Source: Streptomyces sp. Ag109_O5-1 (GTDB taxonomy: Bacteria > Actinomycetota > Actinomycetes > Streptomycetales > Streptomycetaceae). Taken from it: a stretch of 64,000 bases of DNA. The position numbers and the translations under genes were made by a program. Shown here piece after piece: positions 16,700-25,060 of this stretch (position 1 is its first letter; every line of letters starts with the position of its first letter). Location of the stretch: NCBI RefSeq assembly GCF_003814875.1, contig NZ_RKQF01000001.1, forward strand, positions 8,556,001 through 8,620,000. The letters run 5' to 3'. The notes under the pieces are model-generated. The model was not told where the DNA came from. It was given only the letters and a program-made list of their open reading frames with translations, and searched no databases.

Positions 16700-16943
16700 G
16701 TCCGCCGGTCTCTCCGTCTCCGCCGGTCTTCTTTTTCCGTCGCGACGGTGATCGGCCGGGACGGTGCATCTCGGCGGTGCCCAACCGGCCCTGCCTCGCC
16801 CGGCCCCCGCCCTTTTACCCGTTCCCTCGGCGGCCGGTCTTTGGCCTCCGTCGGCCCCTTGGTCCGCCGGTCTCTCCGTCTCCGCCCGTCTTCTTTTTCC
16901 GTCGCGACGGTGATCGGCCGGGACGGCGCATCTCGGCGGTGCC
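16700..16943. repeat. 82-bp direct repeat, two copies
   Basis: Copies at 16700-16781 and 16862-16943 differ at only two positions that I can see. Each begins GTCCGCCGGTCTCTCCGTCT, has a short CTTCTTTTTCCGTCGCGACGG segment containing a hairpin (CCGTCGCGACGG is self-complementary), and ends in CGGCGGTGCC. A shorter related stretch (CGGCCGGGACGGCGCA followed by TCGGCGGTGCC) lies at about 510-538, near the aceE 3' end. Both sites lie downstream of minus-strand genes. Confidence 0.85.
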
Positions 16944-16968
16944 GTCCCGGTCGTGACCTGTCCGGTGG

Positions 16969-18057
16969 CTACTCCTCCGGCTTCTCCTCGGTTTCCGGCT
17001 CCGGCTCCGGCTCCGGCTTCTCCGGGAGTTCTGCCGCCAGTGCCGCCGCGGCCTGGACCAGGGGCAGGGCGAGCAGGGCGCCCGCGCCCTCTCCCACCGT
17101 CACGCCCTGCTCCAGCAGCGGCTCCAGCGCCATCCGGTCCAGCGCCTTCGCCTGCCCCGGCTCCCCGCTGCCGTGCCCGGCCAGCCACCAGTCCGGTGCC
17201 CGGAACGCGACCCGCTGCGCGACCAGCGCGCACGCGGCGGTCACGACGCCGTCCAGGACCACCGGCAGCTTCCGCACCGCCGACTGCAACAGGAACCCGG
17301 TCATCGCCGCGAGGTCCGCCCCGCCGACCGTCGCCAGCAACTGCAACTGGTCCCCGAGCACCGGCCGCGCCCGCCGCAGCGCGTCCCGGATCGCCGCACA
17401 CTTCCGCATCCACGTGAGGTCGTCGATGGCGAGACCGCCCCGCCCGGTCACCACGGACGCGTCGGTCCCGCACAGCGCGGCGACCAGGACGGAGGCCGCC
17501 GTGGTCCCCCCGACGCTGACATCACCGAGCACCACCAGATCGGTGCCCGAGTCGGCCTCCTCGTCGGCCAGCGCGACACCCGCCCGGAAGGCCGCCTCCG
17601 CCTCCTCCAGGGTCAGCGCGTCCTCGATGTCGATACGGCCGCTGCCGCGCCGCACCCGGTGCCGTACGACCTCCTCGGGCAGCGTGTCCGGATCGCAGTC
17701 CAGAGCCATGTCCACGATCCGCACGGGCACCCCGAGCCGCCGGGCGAGCACCGCCACGGGGCTGGCCCCCTCCAGGATCGCCCGCACCAGCAACTCCGCG
17801 CTGCCCGCGGGCCGCGCGGAGACGCCGAGTTCGGCGACGCCGTGGTCACCGGCGAAGAGAAGGACCCGCGGCCGTTCGACGGTCCGTACCGGTACGGACC
17901 CCTGTGCGGCGGCCAGCCACTCACCCAGGTCGTCCAGGCGGCCCAGCGACCCGGGCGGCACGGTCAGCCGCTCCCGGCGCGCCTCGGCGTCCCGGCGTAC
18001 ACCGCCGTCGGGGCGCTCGATCAGATCGGTGAAGTCGTCGAGATTAAGCGAGCTCAT
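16969..18057 (-). CDS. cobT: Nicotinate-nucleotide--dimethylbenzimidazole phosphoribosyltransferase
   Basis: 362 residues. CobT makes alpha-ribazole phosphate from dimethylbenzimidazole and nicotinate mononucleotide. Visible family motifs are PPGSLGRLDDLGEWLA near residue 31, VLLFAGDHGVAELGVSA, LGDVSVGGTTAASVLVAAL, and near the C-terminus VGEGAGALLALPLVQAA, which holds the catalytic glutamate. An acidic EPEPEPETEEKPEE-type tail follows. I start at ATG 18057 (MSSLNLDDF), where similarity begins; the open frame continues upstream into the divergent promoter region. No strong ribosome site is seen. It is divergent from the methyltransferase gene at 18200. Confidence 0.94.
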   Translation of the reverse strand: MSSLNLDDFTDLIERPDGGVRRDAEARRERLTVPPGSLGRLDDLGEWLAAAQGSVPVRTVERPRVLLFAGDHGVAELGVSARPAGSAELLVRAILEGASPVAVLARRLGVPVRIVDMALDCDPDTLPEEVVRHRVRRGSGRIDIEDALTLEEAEAAFRAGVALADEEADSGTDLVVLGDVSVGGTTAASVLVAALCGTDASVVTGRGGLAIDDLTWMRKCAAIRDALRRARPVLGDQLQLLATVGGADLAAMTGFLLQSAVRKLPVVLDGVVTAACALVAQRVAFRAPDWWLAGHGSGEPGQAKALDRMALEPLLEQGVTVGEGAGALLALPLVQAAAALAAELPEKPEPEPEPETEEKPEE

Positions 18058-18199
18058 TCGCCGAACAGTACCGGCACGGAACGAACGGTTCGGCGTCAGA
18101 TCGCCACCACACCCGCACGGCGTCTTTGCACGCAAGATCGGTATCCCATACGTTCCGGTTTGCAGTGGATTGTGTTCCGGGAAGCAGAGGGAGCCGCCC

Positions 18200-19174
18200 A
18201 TGCCGCCCAAGCCCGAACTCGCCCCGGGCACCGACCGGTTCCACGAACCGCGCCGCGAGGACTGCCCCTGGTGCGGTTCCAGACGCCTGCGCACCCGTCT
18301 GCGCGCCCCCGACCTCCTCCACCACCGACCCGGCACGTTCGCCGTCGACGAGTGCCGCGACTGTGCCCACGCCTTCCAGAACCCCCGGCTGTCCCCGGAG
18401 GGCCTCGCCCTCTACCACCGGGACTTCTTCGAGGGCCGCCTGGAGGACTACGCCGAACGGTTCCGCGCCACCCGCTCCGGCCGCCGCCGGCACCGCGCCG
18501 CGGCCCGCGCGATGGCGGCGCTGCCGGAGCCGGAGAGCTGGCTGGACGTGGGGACGGGCCACGCCCACTTCCCGCGCACGGCGAAGGAACTCTTCCCGTA
18601 CACCTCCTTCGACGGCCTGGACACCACCCTCCGGGTGGCACGGGCCCAGACCGAGGGCCACATCGAGGAGGCCCACTGCGGCCGGCTCACCGCCCCGGAG
18701 GTCCTGGCCCGCCTCCGCGCCCGCTACGACGTGGTCAGCATGATCCACCACCTGGAACACACCCCCGACCCACGCGCCGAACTCCGCGCCGCGCTCACCG
18801 CGCTGCGTCCCGGCGGCCACCTCCTCATCGAGGCACCGGACCCGCGCAGCACGTTCGCGAGGCTGCTGGGCAAGTGGTGGCTCCACCACGGCCAGCCCCG
18901 CCACCTGCATCTCATGCCGCCGGCCAACCTGCGGGCGGAACTGGAGTCCCAGGGCTGCGAGATCCTGAAAGCCGACCGGAAGACGCCCCACATTCCGTAC
19001 GACATCTCCGCGGCACTCTTCCTGGTCCTGGGCCGGCTGGTGCCGAGGCGGTGGCTCCCGGCGGCGGCCCCGTTCGTGTCCCTGACAGCGGCCGTCGACC
19101 ACGCCCTGGCTCCGCTGCTGCGCCGGACACGCTTCTCGAACACCTATCGGATCATCGCGAAAAAGGGGGGATGA
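18200..19174 (+). CDS. Class I SAM-dependent methyltransferase with N-terminal zinc-finger
   Basis: 324 residues. The N-terminus carries two CxxC pairs, CPWCGS at about 19-24 and CRDCAHAFQNPRL at about 51, expected to hold a structural zinc. The methyltransferase domain follows, with motif I WLDVGTGHAHF and post-motif sequence HHLEHTPDPRAELRAALTALRPGGHLLIEAPD, as in Methyltransf_23-type enzymes. The tail HLMPPANLRAELESQGCE fits the same group. Proteins of this type often act on sugars or lipids in glycan synthesis; the substrate here is unknown. ATG 18200 has an AGAGGGAG site. It is divergent from cobT and convergent with cobU. Confidence 0.88.
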   Translation: MPPKPELAPGTDRFHEPRREDCPWCGSRRLRTRLRAPDLLHHRPGTFAVDECRDCAHAFQNPRLSPEGLALYHRDFFEGRLEDYAERFRATRSGRRRHRAAARAMAALPEPESWLDVGTGHAHFPRTAKELFPYTSFDGLDTTLRVARAQTEGHIEEAHCGRLTAPEVLARLRARYDVVSMIHHLEHTPDPRAELRAALTALRPGGHLLIEAPDPRSTFARLLGKWWLHHGQPRHLHLMPPANLRAELESQGCEILKADRKTPHIPYDISAALFLVLGRLVPRRWLPAAAPFVSLTAAVDHALAPLLRRTRFSNTYRIIAKKGG

Positions 19175-19198
19175 CAGCCCGTTGCACGGCCGCGCCCC

Positions 19199-20398
19199 TC
19201 ACCTCAGCACCACCGCCTGCCCCGCCACCACCAGCACCACCTGCTCGCACTCACCCGCGAACGCCGCGTTCAGCCGCCCCAGTTCGTCCCGGTACCGTCT
19301 CCCGGACGCCGTCGCCGGCACGATCCCCGACCCCACCTCGTTCGACACGGCGACCACCGTGCGCCGGGTCGCCCGTACCGCGTCCGTCAGCTCCCGCGCC
19401 CGCTCCCGCAGCGCCTTCTCGCCGCCCGATGCCCACTCCGTGTCGTCCCACGCCCCGACGGAGTCCATCGCGTCCGTCAGCCACAGCGACAGACAGTCGA
19501 CCAGCAACGCCGGCCCGTCCTGCGCCAGCAACGGCACCAGGTCGCAGGTCTCCGTCGTACGCCACGACCCCGGCCGCCGCTCCCGGTGCAGGGCCACCCG
19601 CGCCGCCCACTCGGTGTCCCCGCCGCGGATTCCGCCGGTGGCCACGTACAGCACGTCGGGAAAGGACTCCAGCCGCCGCTCGGCCTCCACGGACTTCCCC
19701 GACCGCGCCCCGCCCAGCACCAGCGTCCGCCGCGGTACGTCCGGCACGTCCTCGTACACGCCCACCGTCAGCGTCGTACCGTCCGGCACCGCCCGCGCCC
19801 CGGCCGTCGCCAGCCGCCGCCGCAACTCCGCGCCGGGCGGCAGGTCGTCGTCCAGATGCACGGCGAGGACATCCGTGGCCGGCCCCACCGAACCGACCGC
19901 CCGCAGCCGCGCCAGCGCGTCCGGCCGCCCCACGACGTCGAGGAGCACCATGTCGTACGAGTCCGCGCTCCCGTTCTCCAGCCCGGCCGGCGCCCCGCCC
20001 GGCGGCAGGTACAGCAGCCGCTGCCCCTCGGGACCGGTCACCGCGTACCCGGTGCCGCCCGCGTCCATCGCCACCGCCCGCACCCGATGCCCCGTCAACA
20101 GCGCCAGCTCCCGCCCGTCCGGTACCCGCGCCGGCTGCGGCAGCCCGGCCGGCACCTCGACGGCCGGCCCGTCGTGCGGATGCGACAGCAGCACCTGCCG
20201 TACGCCTCCGAGCGACCGCCCGGCCCGGGCCGCCGCGAACGCCGCACCGGGCGTCAGATCGAGCAACAGCGTCCCGTCGACGAGCAGCGCGGTGGCGGCC
20301 CGCGCATCCTCCCCGACGGCACACGCACAAGCCGCGCAGGAACAGCCGGGGCGAGGCAGCCCCGCAGGAGCACCGGTACCGAGCAAAGTCACTTCCAC
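19199..20398 (-). CDS. cobU: Adenosylcobinamide kinase / guanylyltransferase with N-terminal PhnP-like domain
   Basis: 399 residues, about twice the length of a plain CobU. The C-terminal part (about 225-399) is CobU: P-loop VLGGARSGKS at about 230-238, VLYVATG, WRTTETCDLVPLL and LLVDCLSLWLTDAM. It phosphorylates adenosylcobinamide and then adds GMP. The N-terminal ~220 residues resemble a PhnP-like metallo-beta-lactamase fold, with GTGAPAGLPRPGCSCAACACAV, but the metal-binding HxHxDH is reduced to SHPHDG (H73, H75, D76), so hydrolase activity is doubtful. I start at GTG 20398 (VEVTLLGTGAP); GTG 20392 is possible. The gene ends 24 bp from the convergent methyltransferase gene. Confidence 0.92.
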   Translation of the reverse strand: MEVTLLGTGAPAGLPRPGCSCAACACAVGEDARAATALLVDGTLLLDLTPGAAFAAARAGRSLGGVRQVLLSHPHDGPAVEVPAGLPQPARVPDGRELALLTGHRVRAVAMDAGGTGYAVTGPEGQRLLYLPPGGAPAGLENGSADSYDMVLLDVVGRPDALARLRAVGSVGPATDVLAVHLDDDLPPGAELRRRLATAGARAVPDGTTLTVGVYEDVPDVPRRTLVLGGARSGKSVEAERRLESFPDVLYVATGGIRGGDTEWAARVALHRERRPGSWRTTETCDLVPLLAQDGPALLVDCLSLWLTDAMDSVGAWDDTEWASGGEKALRERARELTDAVRATRRTVVAVSNEVGSGIVPATASGRRYRDELGRLNAAFAGECEQVVLVVAGQAVVLR

Positions 20399-20449
20399 GT
20401 ACTGATTTTCACCCGTCCCGATGGTTCTCGCTCCAGTTGGCGCCCCCTG

Positions 20450-20545
20450 CAGCGCGCCCCGAAGGGGCGCGGGGCTGTATGTGACATGCGGCTCCGCCGC
20501 GTGAGCGCGACCAGCCCCCACGCGCCCGCACCCACCCCACAACCT
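20450..20545 (+). repeat. Dispersed GC-rich intergenic element, copy 2
   Basis: GCGCCCCGAAGGGGCGCGGGG forms a hairpin at the left; a second small hairpin follows (GCGGCTCCGCCGC), then GCGCGACCAGCCCCCACGCG and ACCC-rich sequence. The layout matches the copies at 9.5, 39.1, 40.6 and 45.4 kb. Here it sits between divergent genes, so it is not only a terminator. Confidence 0.8.
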
Positions 20546-20612
20546 GCGGAGTCATATCGGCACCCGTACTGAACCGCATACGATGCATCAGTTGGATCAA
20601 AGGGAGGCCTAC

Positions 20613-20822
20613 ATGGCGGCATGGACGTGGCGGTTCGAGAAGGCCGACGGGACGGAGGTCCAGCCCGCGGTGGAGCCCGAGGAGTTCACCACACAGGGCG
20701 ACGCCGAGTCCTGGATCGGCGAGCAGTGGAAGGCCCTGCTGGCCGGCGGCGCCGACCAGGTGCGGCTCTTCGAGGACGCCACCGAGATCTACGGCCCGAT
20801 GAGTCTGCACGCGGAGGCCTAG
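20613..20822 (+). CDS. Small conserved hypothetical protein
   Basis: 69 residues, MAAWTWRFEKADGTEVQP to the acidic C-terminus. It has no membrane segment or signal and is rich in Glu, Ala and Trp. The sequence looks like a compact two-layer fold often seen as a short uncharacterised Streptomyces protein, but I cannot give a role. The ATG at 20613 has an excellent AGGGAGG site six bases upstream, which supports it as a real gene. It is convergent with the HtrA-like gene. Confidence 0.82.
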   Translation: MAAWTWRFEKADGTEVQPAVEPEEFTTQGDAESWIGEQWKALLAGGADQVRLFEDATEIYGPMSLHAEA

Positions 20823-20880
20823 GACGCGTCCGCGAACGTCGGCCGGGGCGGCCCCAGTCGGCCGCCCCGCCGTCGCCGCG

Positions 20881-21960
20881 TCACTGCTCGCCCAGCGTCA
20901 CCCCCACCGTCCGCCGGACACCTTCCCGGCTGTACGTCACCGTCGTCTTCTGCCCCGGCCGGTCCGAGGCGAGCGACACGGCCAGTGAGGTGATGGTGGT
21001 GATGCGGTCGTCACCCACTCTGGTGATGATGTCCCCGGTCCGGATGCCCGCCCGGTCGGCCGCGCCCCCCGGCTGCACGCTCACCACGGCCACCCCGGCC
21101 GGCTGGTAGTTCTCGTCGACGACCGTGCGCGCGGTGATGCCGAGCGCCGCCCGCCCCGAGTCGGTCACCTTGCCCTGCTTGATGATCTGGTCGGCGACCG
21201 TCTTCACCATCGACGCCGGGATGGCGAACCCGATCCCGGGCGCCGCGCTGCCGCCCAGGTCGGGATCGCTCGCGGCGAGCGTCGGGATGCCGATGACCCG
21301 GCCGTCCAGGTCGACCAGGGCGCCACCGCTGTTGCCCGGGTTGATGGCGGCCGAGGTCTGCACCATGTTGGCGATGGTGGCGCCCGTACCGCCGCCCTCG
21401 GGGTTCTCCGTGACGGTCCGTCCGGTCGCCGAGACGATGCCCTCGGTCACGCTGGACGACAGCCCGAGCGGCGACCCCATCGCGAGCGTGATCTGCCCGA
21501 CCTGGACCTTCTCGGTGTCCCCGAAGGAGGCCGGCTTCAGCCCGTCCGGGACCTTGTCGAGCCTGATGACCGCCAGGTCCTGCTCGGGGTAGGAGTAGAC
21601 GAGGGACGCGGTGAGCGGTTCCTCGCTGTTGGCGGTCGTCACCCTGAACGTCTTCTCGTTCCCGACGACATGCGCGTTGGTGACGATGCGTCCGCTGCCG
21701 TCGTAGACCACACCCGAGCCCAGGTCCCTGCTGGCCTCGATCTGCACGACCGACGGCAGAACGTTCTTGATCACCTTCAGGTACTGGTTCTGCAGATCGG
21801 TCACCGACACCGGGACCGCCGCCTGCTGGGCGTCCTGGGTGGTCGAACCGGCCTCGGCCGAACCGCTGCCCGGGACGGAGCAGCCGGAGACGAGGACGAG
21901 GCAGCAGGAGCCGAGCGCGGCGGTCGTACGGAGGGTCCGTCGGGTACGGGAGACATCCAT
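20881..21960 (-). CDS. Lipid-anchored HtrA/DegP-like serine protease with PDZ domain
   Basis: 359 residues. The N-terminus is a lipoprotein signal ending LVLVSGC (C27). The trypsin-like domain has the triad H97 (IVTNAHVV), D128 (YPEQDLAVIRL) and S211 (NPGNSGGALVDLDG). A PDZ domain occupies about 265-350 (AGVAVVSVQPGGAADRAGIRTGDIITRVGDD). It would degrade or refold damaged proteins on the outer face of the membrane. I start at ATG 21960 (MDVSRTRRTL), just before the signal; the longer open frame upstream is antisense to the methyltransferase gene region. It follows the methyltransferase (stop at 22031) by about 70 bp on the same strand. Confidence 0.93.
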   Translation of the reverse strand: MDVSRTRRTLRTTAALGSCCLVLVSGCSVPGSGSAEAGSTTQDAQQAAVPVSVTDLQNQYLKVIKNVLPSVVQIEASRDLGSGVVYDGSGRIVTNAHVVGNEKTFRVTTANSEEPLTASLVYSYPEQDLAVIRLDKVPDGLKPASFGDTEKVQVGQITLAMGSPLGLSSSVTEGIVSATGRTVTENPEGGGTGATIANMVQTSAAINPGNSGGALVDLDGRVIGIPTLAASDPDLGGSAAPGIGFAIPASMVKTVADQIIKQGKVTDSGRAALGITARTVVDENYQPAGVAVVSVQPGGAADRAGIRTGDIITRVGDDRITTITSLAVSLASDRPGQKTTVTYSREGVRRTVGVTLGEQ

Positions 21961-22030
21961 GCCCCGAGTCTCGCCGCGGGGTGCCGGTCCGGCTCGTACT
22001 GCTGACCCGAACGGGCAGGCTACGGGGAGG

Positions 22031-22819
22031 TCAGCCGCGGACCCCGCACAGGTGCAGCAGCGCCGCGACCGACCGGTACGGATCCGTCCGCCCGGCCCGC
22101 TCCTCCGCCGCCAGCAGCGCCTCCACGTCGGAGGGCACCTCGGCGTCGTCCGCCGCCGTGTCCGTGAACACCCGCACCCCGTACCAGGAGTGCAGCGGCG
22201 CACCGATACCGGCGAGGGTGGCGGTCAGCGTGCCCAGCCGGTCCGCCCGTACGTCCAGGCCGAGCCGGTTGCGGTAGGAGACGGTGTCGAACGCGTCCAG
22301 CGCCCCCGCCCAGTCCCCGGCCAGCCCCGGCCGCATGGCCAGTGCCTCGGCGTTGCGCACCAGCAGCGACAGCAGCCCGCCCGGGGCCAGCATCCGGGCC
22401 ACCCCGGCCAGCAGTGCGTCGGGCTCCTCGACGTACATCAGCACACCGTGGCACAGCACCACGTCGAAGCTGCCCGGCAGGAAGTGGACACCCGTGTCCC
22501 GCCCGTCGCCCTGGACGATCCGCACCCGCTCGCGGATCCCCTCCGGCTCACCGGCCAGGTTCTCCCGCGCGGCCGCGATCATCGTCGGATCCTGCTCGAC
22601 ACCGGTCACCTGGTGCCCGGCCCGGGCCAGCCGCAGCGCCTGCGTGCCCTGGCCCATCCCCACGTCGAGCACCCGCAGCCGCCGCCCGACCGCGAACCGT
22701 CCGGCTATCTGCTCCTCGAGCTGCCGGGCCACCAGCTCCTGCCTCACGACGTTCCGCAGCCCGCCCAGCTTGTTCAGCCAGGCCTCGGACGCACCCCCGG
22801 TGAAAGGCTCTGTGCTCAG
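22031..22819 (-). CDS. Class I SAM-dependent methyltransferase (probable CTG start)
   Basis: 262 residues. Motif I is VLDVGMGQGTQALRLARAGH, followed by VTGVEQDP, GDGRD and SFDVVLCHGVLMYVEEPDALLAGVARMLAPGG, as in Methyltransf_11 proteins. Substrate unknown. Similarity appears to begin at LSTEPFTGGASEAWLNKL, where no ATG or GTG exists. A CTG at 22819 is preceded by GGAGAG and overlaps the stop codon of the upstream DUF3043 gene (CTGA), so I take it as the start. A GTG about 25 codons later is the next choice. The overlap implies translational coupling with DUF3043. Confidence 0.8.
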   Translation of the reverse strand: MSTEPFTGGASEAWLNKLGGLRNVVRQELVARQLEEQIAGRFAVGRRLRVLDVGMGQGTQALRLARAGHQVTGVEQDPTMIAAARENLAGEPEGIRERVRIVQGDGRDTGVHFLPGSFDVVLCHGVLMYVEEPDALLAGVARMLAPGGLLSLLVRNAEALAMRPGLAGDWAGALDAFDTVSYRNRLGLDVRADRLGTLTATLAGIGAPLHSWYGVRVFTDTAADDAEVPSDVEALLAAEERAGRTDPYRSVAALLHLCGVRG

Positions 22820-23412
22820 GGCCGCTCTCCGCGCTTGACCTGCGGCTTCGGCAGCCGGAGACGGCGCATCTGCAGCGAGCGCATCAGACCGTAGGCGACG
22901 GCGCCCTTCTTGTTCTGGTCCGGGAAGCGCTCGGCGAGACGCTTGCGCAGCCGGAAGCCGCTGACGGCTGCGTCGAGCACGATCAGCACGATCACAACCA
23001 GCCACAGCAGCAGCGCGATGTTCTTGATCGCCGTGTTGTTGACCACACTCATGACCAGGATGACCACGGCCAGCGGCAGGAAGAACTCCGCCACGTTGAA
23101 GCGTGAGTCGACCCAGTCGCGGGCGAACTTGCGGACCGGGCCCTTGTCACGGGCCGGCAGGTACCGCTCGTCGCCGGTGGCCAGCGCCTGGCGCTGCCGC
23201 TCCATGGCGGCGCGCCGGTCGTCGCGCTGACGCTTGGCGGCGTCCTTGCGCGTCGTCGGCGTACTGGCCACGCTGCGCCGCTGGGACTGGGCCTCACTGC
23301 GCTTGGGCGTGGGCCTGCCCTTCGGGGCCTGCGGGTCACGGGTCTGCTTGGAGTCGGTCACCGCCGCCTTGTCGGCGGGGGCCTTCTCATCCTTGGCACG
23401 GCTACGGAACAC
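22816..23412 (-). CDS. DUF3043 membrane protein
   Basis: 198 residues. A charged, Lys/Arg-rich N-terminal half (RSRAKDEKAPADKAAV to RQRDDRRAAMERQRQAL) is followed by KFARDWVDSRFNVAEFFLPLAVVILV, two membrane segments at about 122-142 and 148-166, and a basic C-terminus (RLRKRLAERFPDQNKKGAVAYGLMRSLQMRRLRLPKP). This is the DUF3043 pattern, restricted to actinobacteria, with no known function. The GTG at 23412 (VFRSRAKDE) is my chosen start. It is divergent from pspA and translationally coupled to the downstream methyltransferase. Confidence 0.85.
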   Translation of the reverse strand: MFRSRAKDEKAPADKAAVTDSKQTRDPQAPKGRPTPKRSEAQSQRRSVASTPTTRKDAAKRQRDDRRAAMERQRQALATGDERYLPARDKGPVRKFARDWVDSRFNVAEFFLPLAVVILVMSVVNNTAIKNIALLLWLVVIVLIVLDAAVSGFRLRKRLAERFPDQNKKGAVAYGLMRSLQMRRLRLPKPQVKRGERP

Positions 23413-23695
23413 AAAACCCAAGGGTACGGGGTGGTGGGGTGTGGGCCCTAGTCCGGCGGGGAACGATCCCGCAACGCCAGTCGTCTCCATTGGGGACAGA
23501 GGGGACGTTGCAGGCGGTTCGGGGAACCCTGGGGGGCCACCTACTACCTGTGCCGGAGCGTGGTTGTCCGCAGTCGTCCTTGGGGATGAGCGCATCGGTC
23601 CCCGAACAGTGCGGTAATGGAGGCAGGGCCCGTACTGTGGGTTCTGTCGCAGGATCTGTGAGCTGGAGTCCGTCAGAAGGGGGCGCGCGAAGCCC

Positions 23696-24487
23696 ATGAG
23701 CGGTGTCATGAAGCGTATGGGGATGATCTTCCGCGCGAAGGCGAACAAGGCCCTGGACAGGGCCGAGGACCCGCGCGAGACCCTCGACTACTCGTACCAG
23801 AAACAGCTCGAACTGCTGCAGAAGGTCCGCCGCGGCGTCGCCGACGTGGCGACCAGCCGCAAGCGGCTCGAACTCCAGCTGAACCAGCTCCAGCAGCAGT
23901 CCAGCAAGCTGGAGGACCAGGGACGCAAGGCGCTCGCGCTCGGCCGTGAGGACCTCGCCCGTGAGGCGCTGTCCCGCCGCGCCGCGCTCCAGCAGCAGGT
24001 GACCGACCTGGAGACCCAGCACGCCACCCTCCAGGGCGAGGAGGAGAAGCTCACCCTCGCCGCGCAGCGCCTGCAGGCCAAGGTCGACGCCTTCCGTACG
24101 AAGAAGGAGACCATCAAGGCCACCTACACCGCCGCCCAGGCCCAGACCCGGATCGGCGAGGCGTTCTCCGGTATCTCGGAGGAGATGGGCGACGTCGGTC
24201 TCGCGATCCAGCGTGCCGAGGACAAGACGCAGCAGCTCCAGGCCCGCGCCGGCGCCATCGACGAGCTCCTCGCCTCCGGTGCCCTGGACGACCCGACCGG
24301 CATGGCCAAGGACGACATCGCGGCCGAGCTGGACCGCCTCTCCGGTGGTTCGGACGTGGAGCTCGAACTGCAGCGCATGAAGGCCGAGCTCGCCGGCGGC
24401 CAGCCCCAGCAGGCGATCGAGGGCGGTACCGGCCAGGGCCAGCAGTCGCAGCAGCCGCAGGACACCCCGCGCTTCGACAAGCAGTAG
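23696..24487 (+). CDS. pspA: PspA/IM30 family protein
   Basis: 263 residues, almost all helical. It starts MSGVMKRMGMIFRAKANKALD, the amphipathic helix that binds membranes, followed by EDPRETLDYSYQKQLELLQK, long coiled-coil helices to about residue 215, and a Gln-rich, disordered tail. PspA proteins assemble on stressed membranes and, in their ESCRT-III-like form, maintain membrane integrity. It is followed after 19 bp by the PspAA-like gene, the usual actinobacterial pairing. The divergent 283-bp upstream region should hold its stress-responsive promoter. Confidence 0.93.
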   Translation: MSGVMKRMGMIFRAKANKALDRAEDPRETLDYSYQKQLELLQKVRRGVADVATSRKRLELQLNQLQQQSSKLEDQGRKALALGREDLAREALSRRAALQQQVTDLETQHATLQGEEEKLTLAAQRLQAKVDAFRTKKETIKATYTAAQAQTRIGEAFSGISEEMGDVGLAIQRAEDKTQQLQARAGAIDELLASGALDDPTGMAKDDIAAELDRLSGGSDVELELQRMKAELAGGQPQQAIEGGTGQGQQSQQPQDTPRFDKQ

Positions 24488-24506
24488 CCGACGCCTGGAG
24501 GGCGAC

Positions 24507-24794
24507 ATGGCCGACATGGTCGTGAGGATCATGGGGGAGGGGCAGGTGAGGCTGGCGGACAGCCACCTCACCGAACTCAACAAGCTGGACGACGAGCTCC
24601 TGGCACAGATGGAGACCGGCGACGAGCCGGCCTTCCGCCGCACCCTGACCGCCCTCCTGGACAAGGTCCGAGATCGCGGCGAGCCCCTGCCGGACGACGC
24701 CCTGCAACCCTCGGACCTGATCCTCCCCTCCCCGGACGCAACCCTGGAACAGGTCCGCGCCCTCCTGAGGGACGACGGCCTGATCCCGGGCTGA
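24507..24794 (+). CDS. PspA-associated protein PspAA-like
   Basis: 95 residues. MVVRIMGEGQVRLADSHLTELNKLDDELLAQME matches the PspAA family found beside actinobacterial pspA; the C-terminal part has ALQPSDLILPSPDATLEQVRALLRDDGLIPG. It is predicted to be cytoplasmic and to act with PspA. The ATG start has a GGAGGG site and lies 19 bp after pspA, so the two form an operon. The 66-bp repeat array begins just past its stop codon, and the first partial repeat unit overlaps its last codons. Confidence 0.9.
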   Translation: MADMVVRIMGEGQVRLADSHLTELNKLDDELLAQMETGDEPAFRRTLTALLDKVRDRGEPLPDDALQPSDLILPSPDATLEQVRALLRDDGLIPG

Positions 24795-25060
24795 CGACGG
24801 CCCCGCCCCACCGGGACGACGGGTTTGTGCCGGCGGGCGACAACTGTGTTCCCGGGCTGACGACGGCCTCGCCCTACCGGGACGACGGGTTTGTGCCGGC
24901 GGGCGACAACTGTGTTCCCGGGCTGACGACGGCCTCGCCCTACCGGGACGACGGGTTTGTGCCGGCGGGCGACAACTGTGTTCCCGGGCTGACGACGGCC
25001 TCGCCCCACCGGGACGACGGGTTTGTGCCGGCGGACGGCGACTGTGTTCCCCGGCCGACG
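24785..25060. repeat. 66-bp tandem repeat array, about four units
   Basis: Units start (GACGACGGGTTTGTGCCGGC) at 24815, 24881, 24947 and 25013 with a constant 66-bp period; the first three are nearly identical and the last is partial. A fragment of the unit (CCCGGGCTGACGACGGCC) lies at the 3' end of the PspAA-like gene, suggesting the array grew from there. Diverged related sequence continues to about 25150. The period is a multiple of three, so long open frames cross it on both strands, but none has a ribosome site or recognisable protein. Confidence 0.92.

Larger units (their letters stand above)
16495..16968. other. Repeat-filled intergenic region downstream of cobT
   Basis: This 474-bp gap contains no recognisable gene on either strand. 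It is made largely of repeats: three 32-bp tandem units and a pair of 82-bp direct repeats, annotated separately. It lies past the cobT stop codon and upstream of the DUF2156 gene, whose promoter should be at its left end. Confidence 0.7.

Noticed and set aside
16370..18199. Upstream part of a 934-codon plus-strand frame ending in the methyltransferase
   Set aside because: It is antisense to cobT and crosses the repeats; the methyltransferase has its own ribosome site at 18200.
12304..20398. Cobalamin riboswitch upstream of cobS, cobT or cobU
   Set aside because: I looked for the B12-box and GCCACTG-type core upstream of each and saw none.
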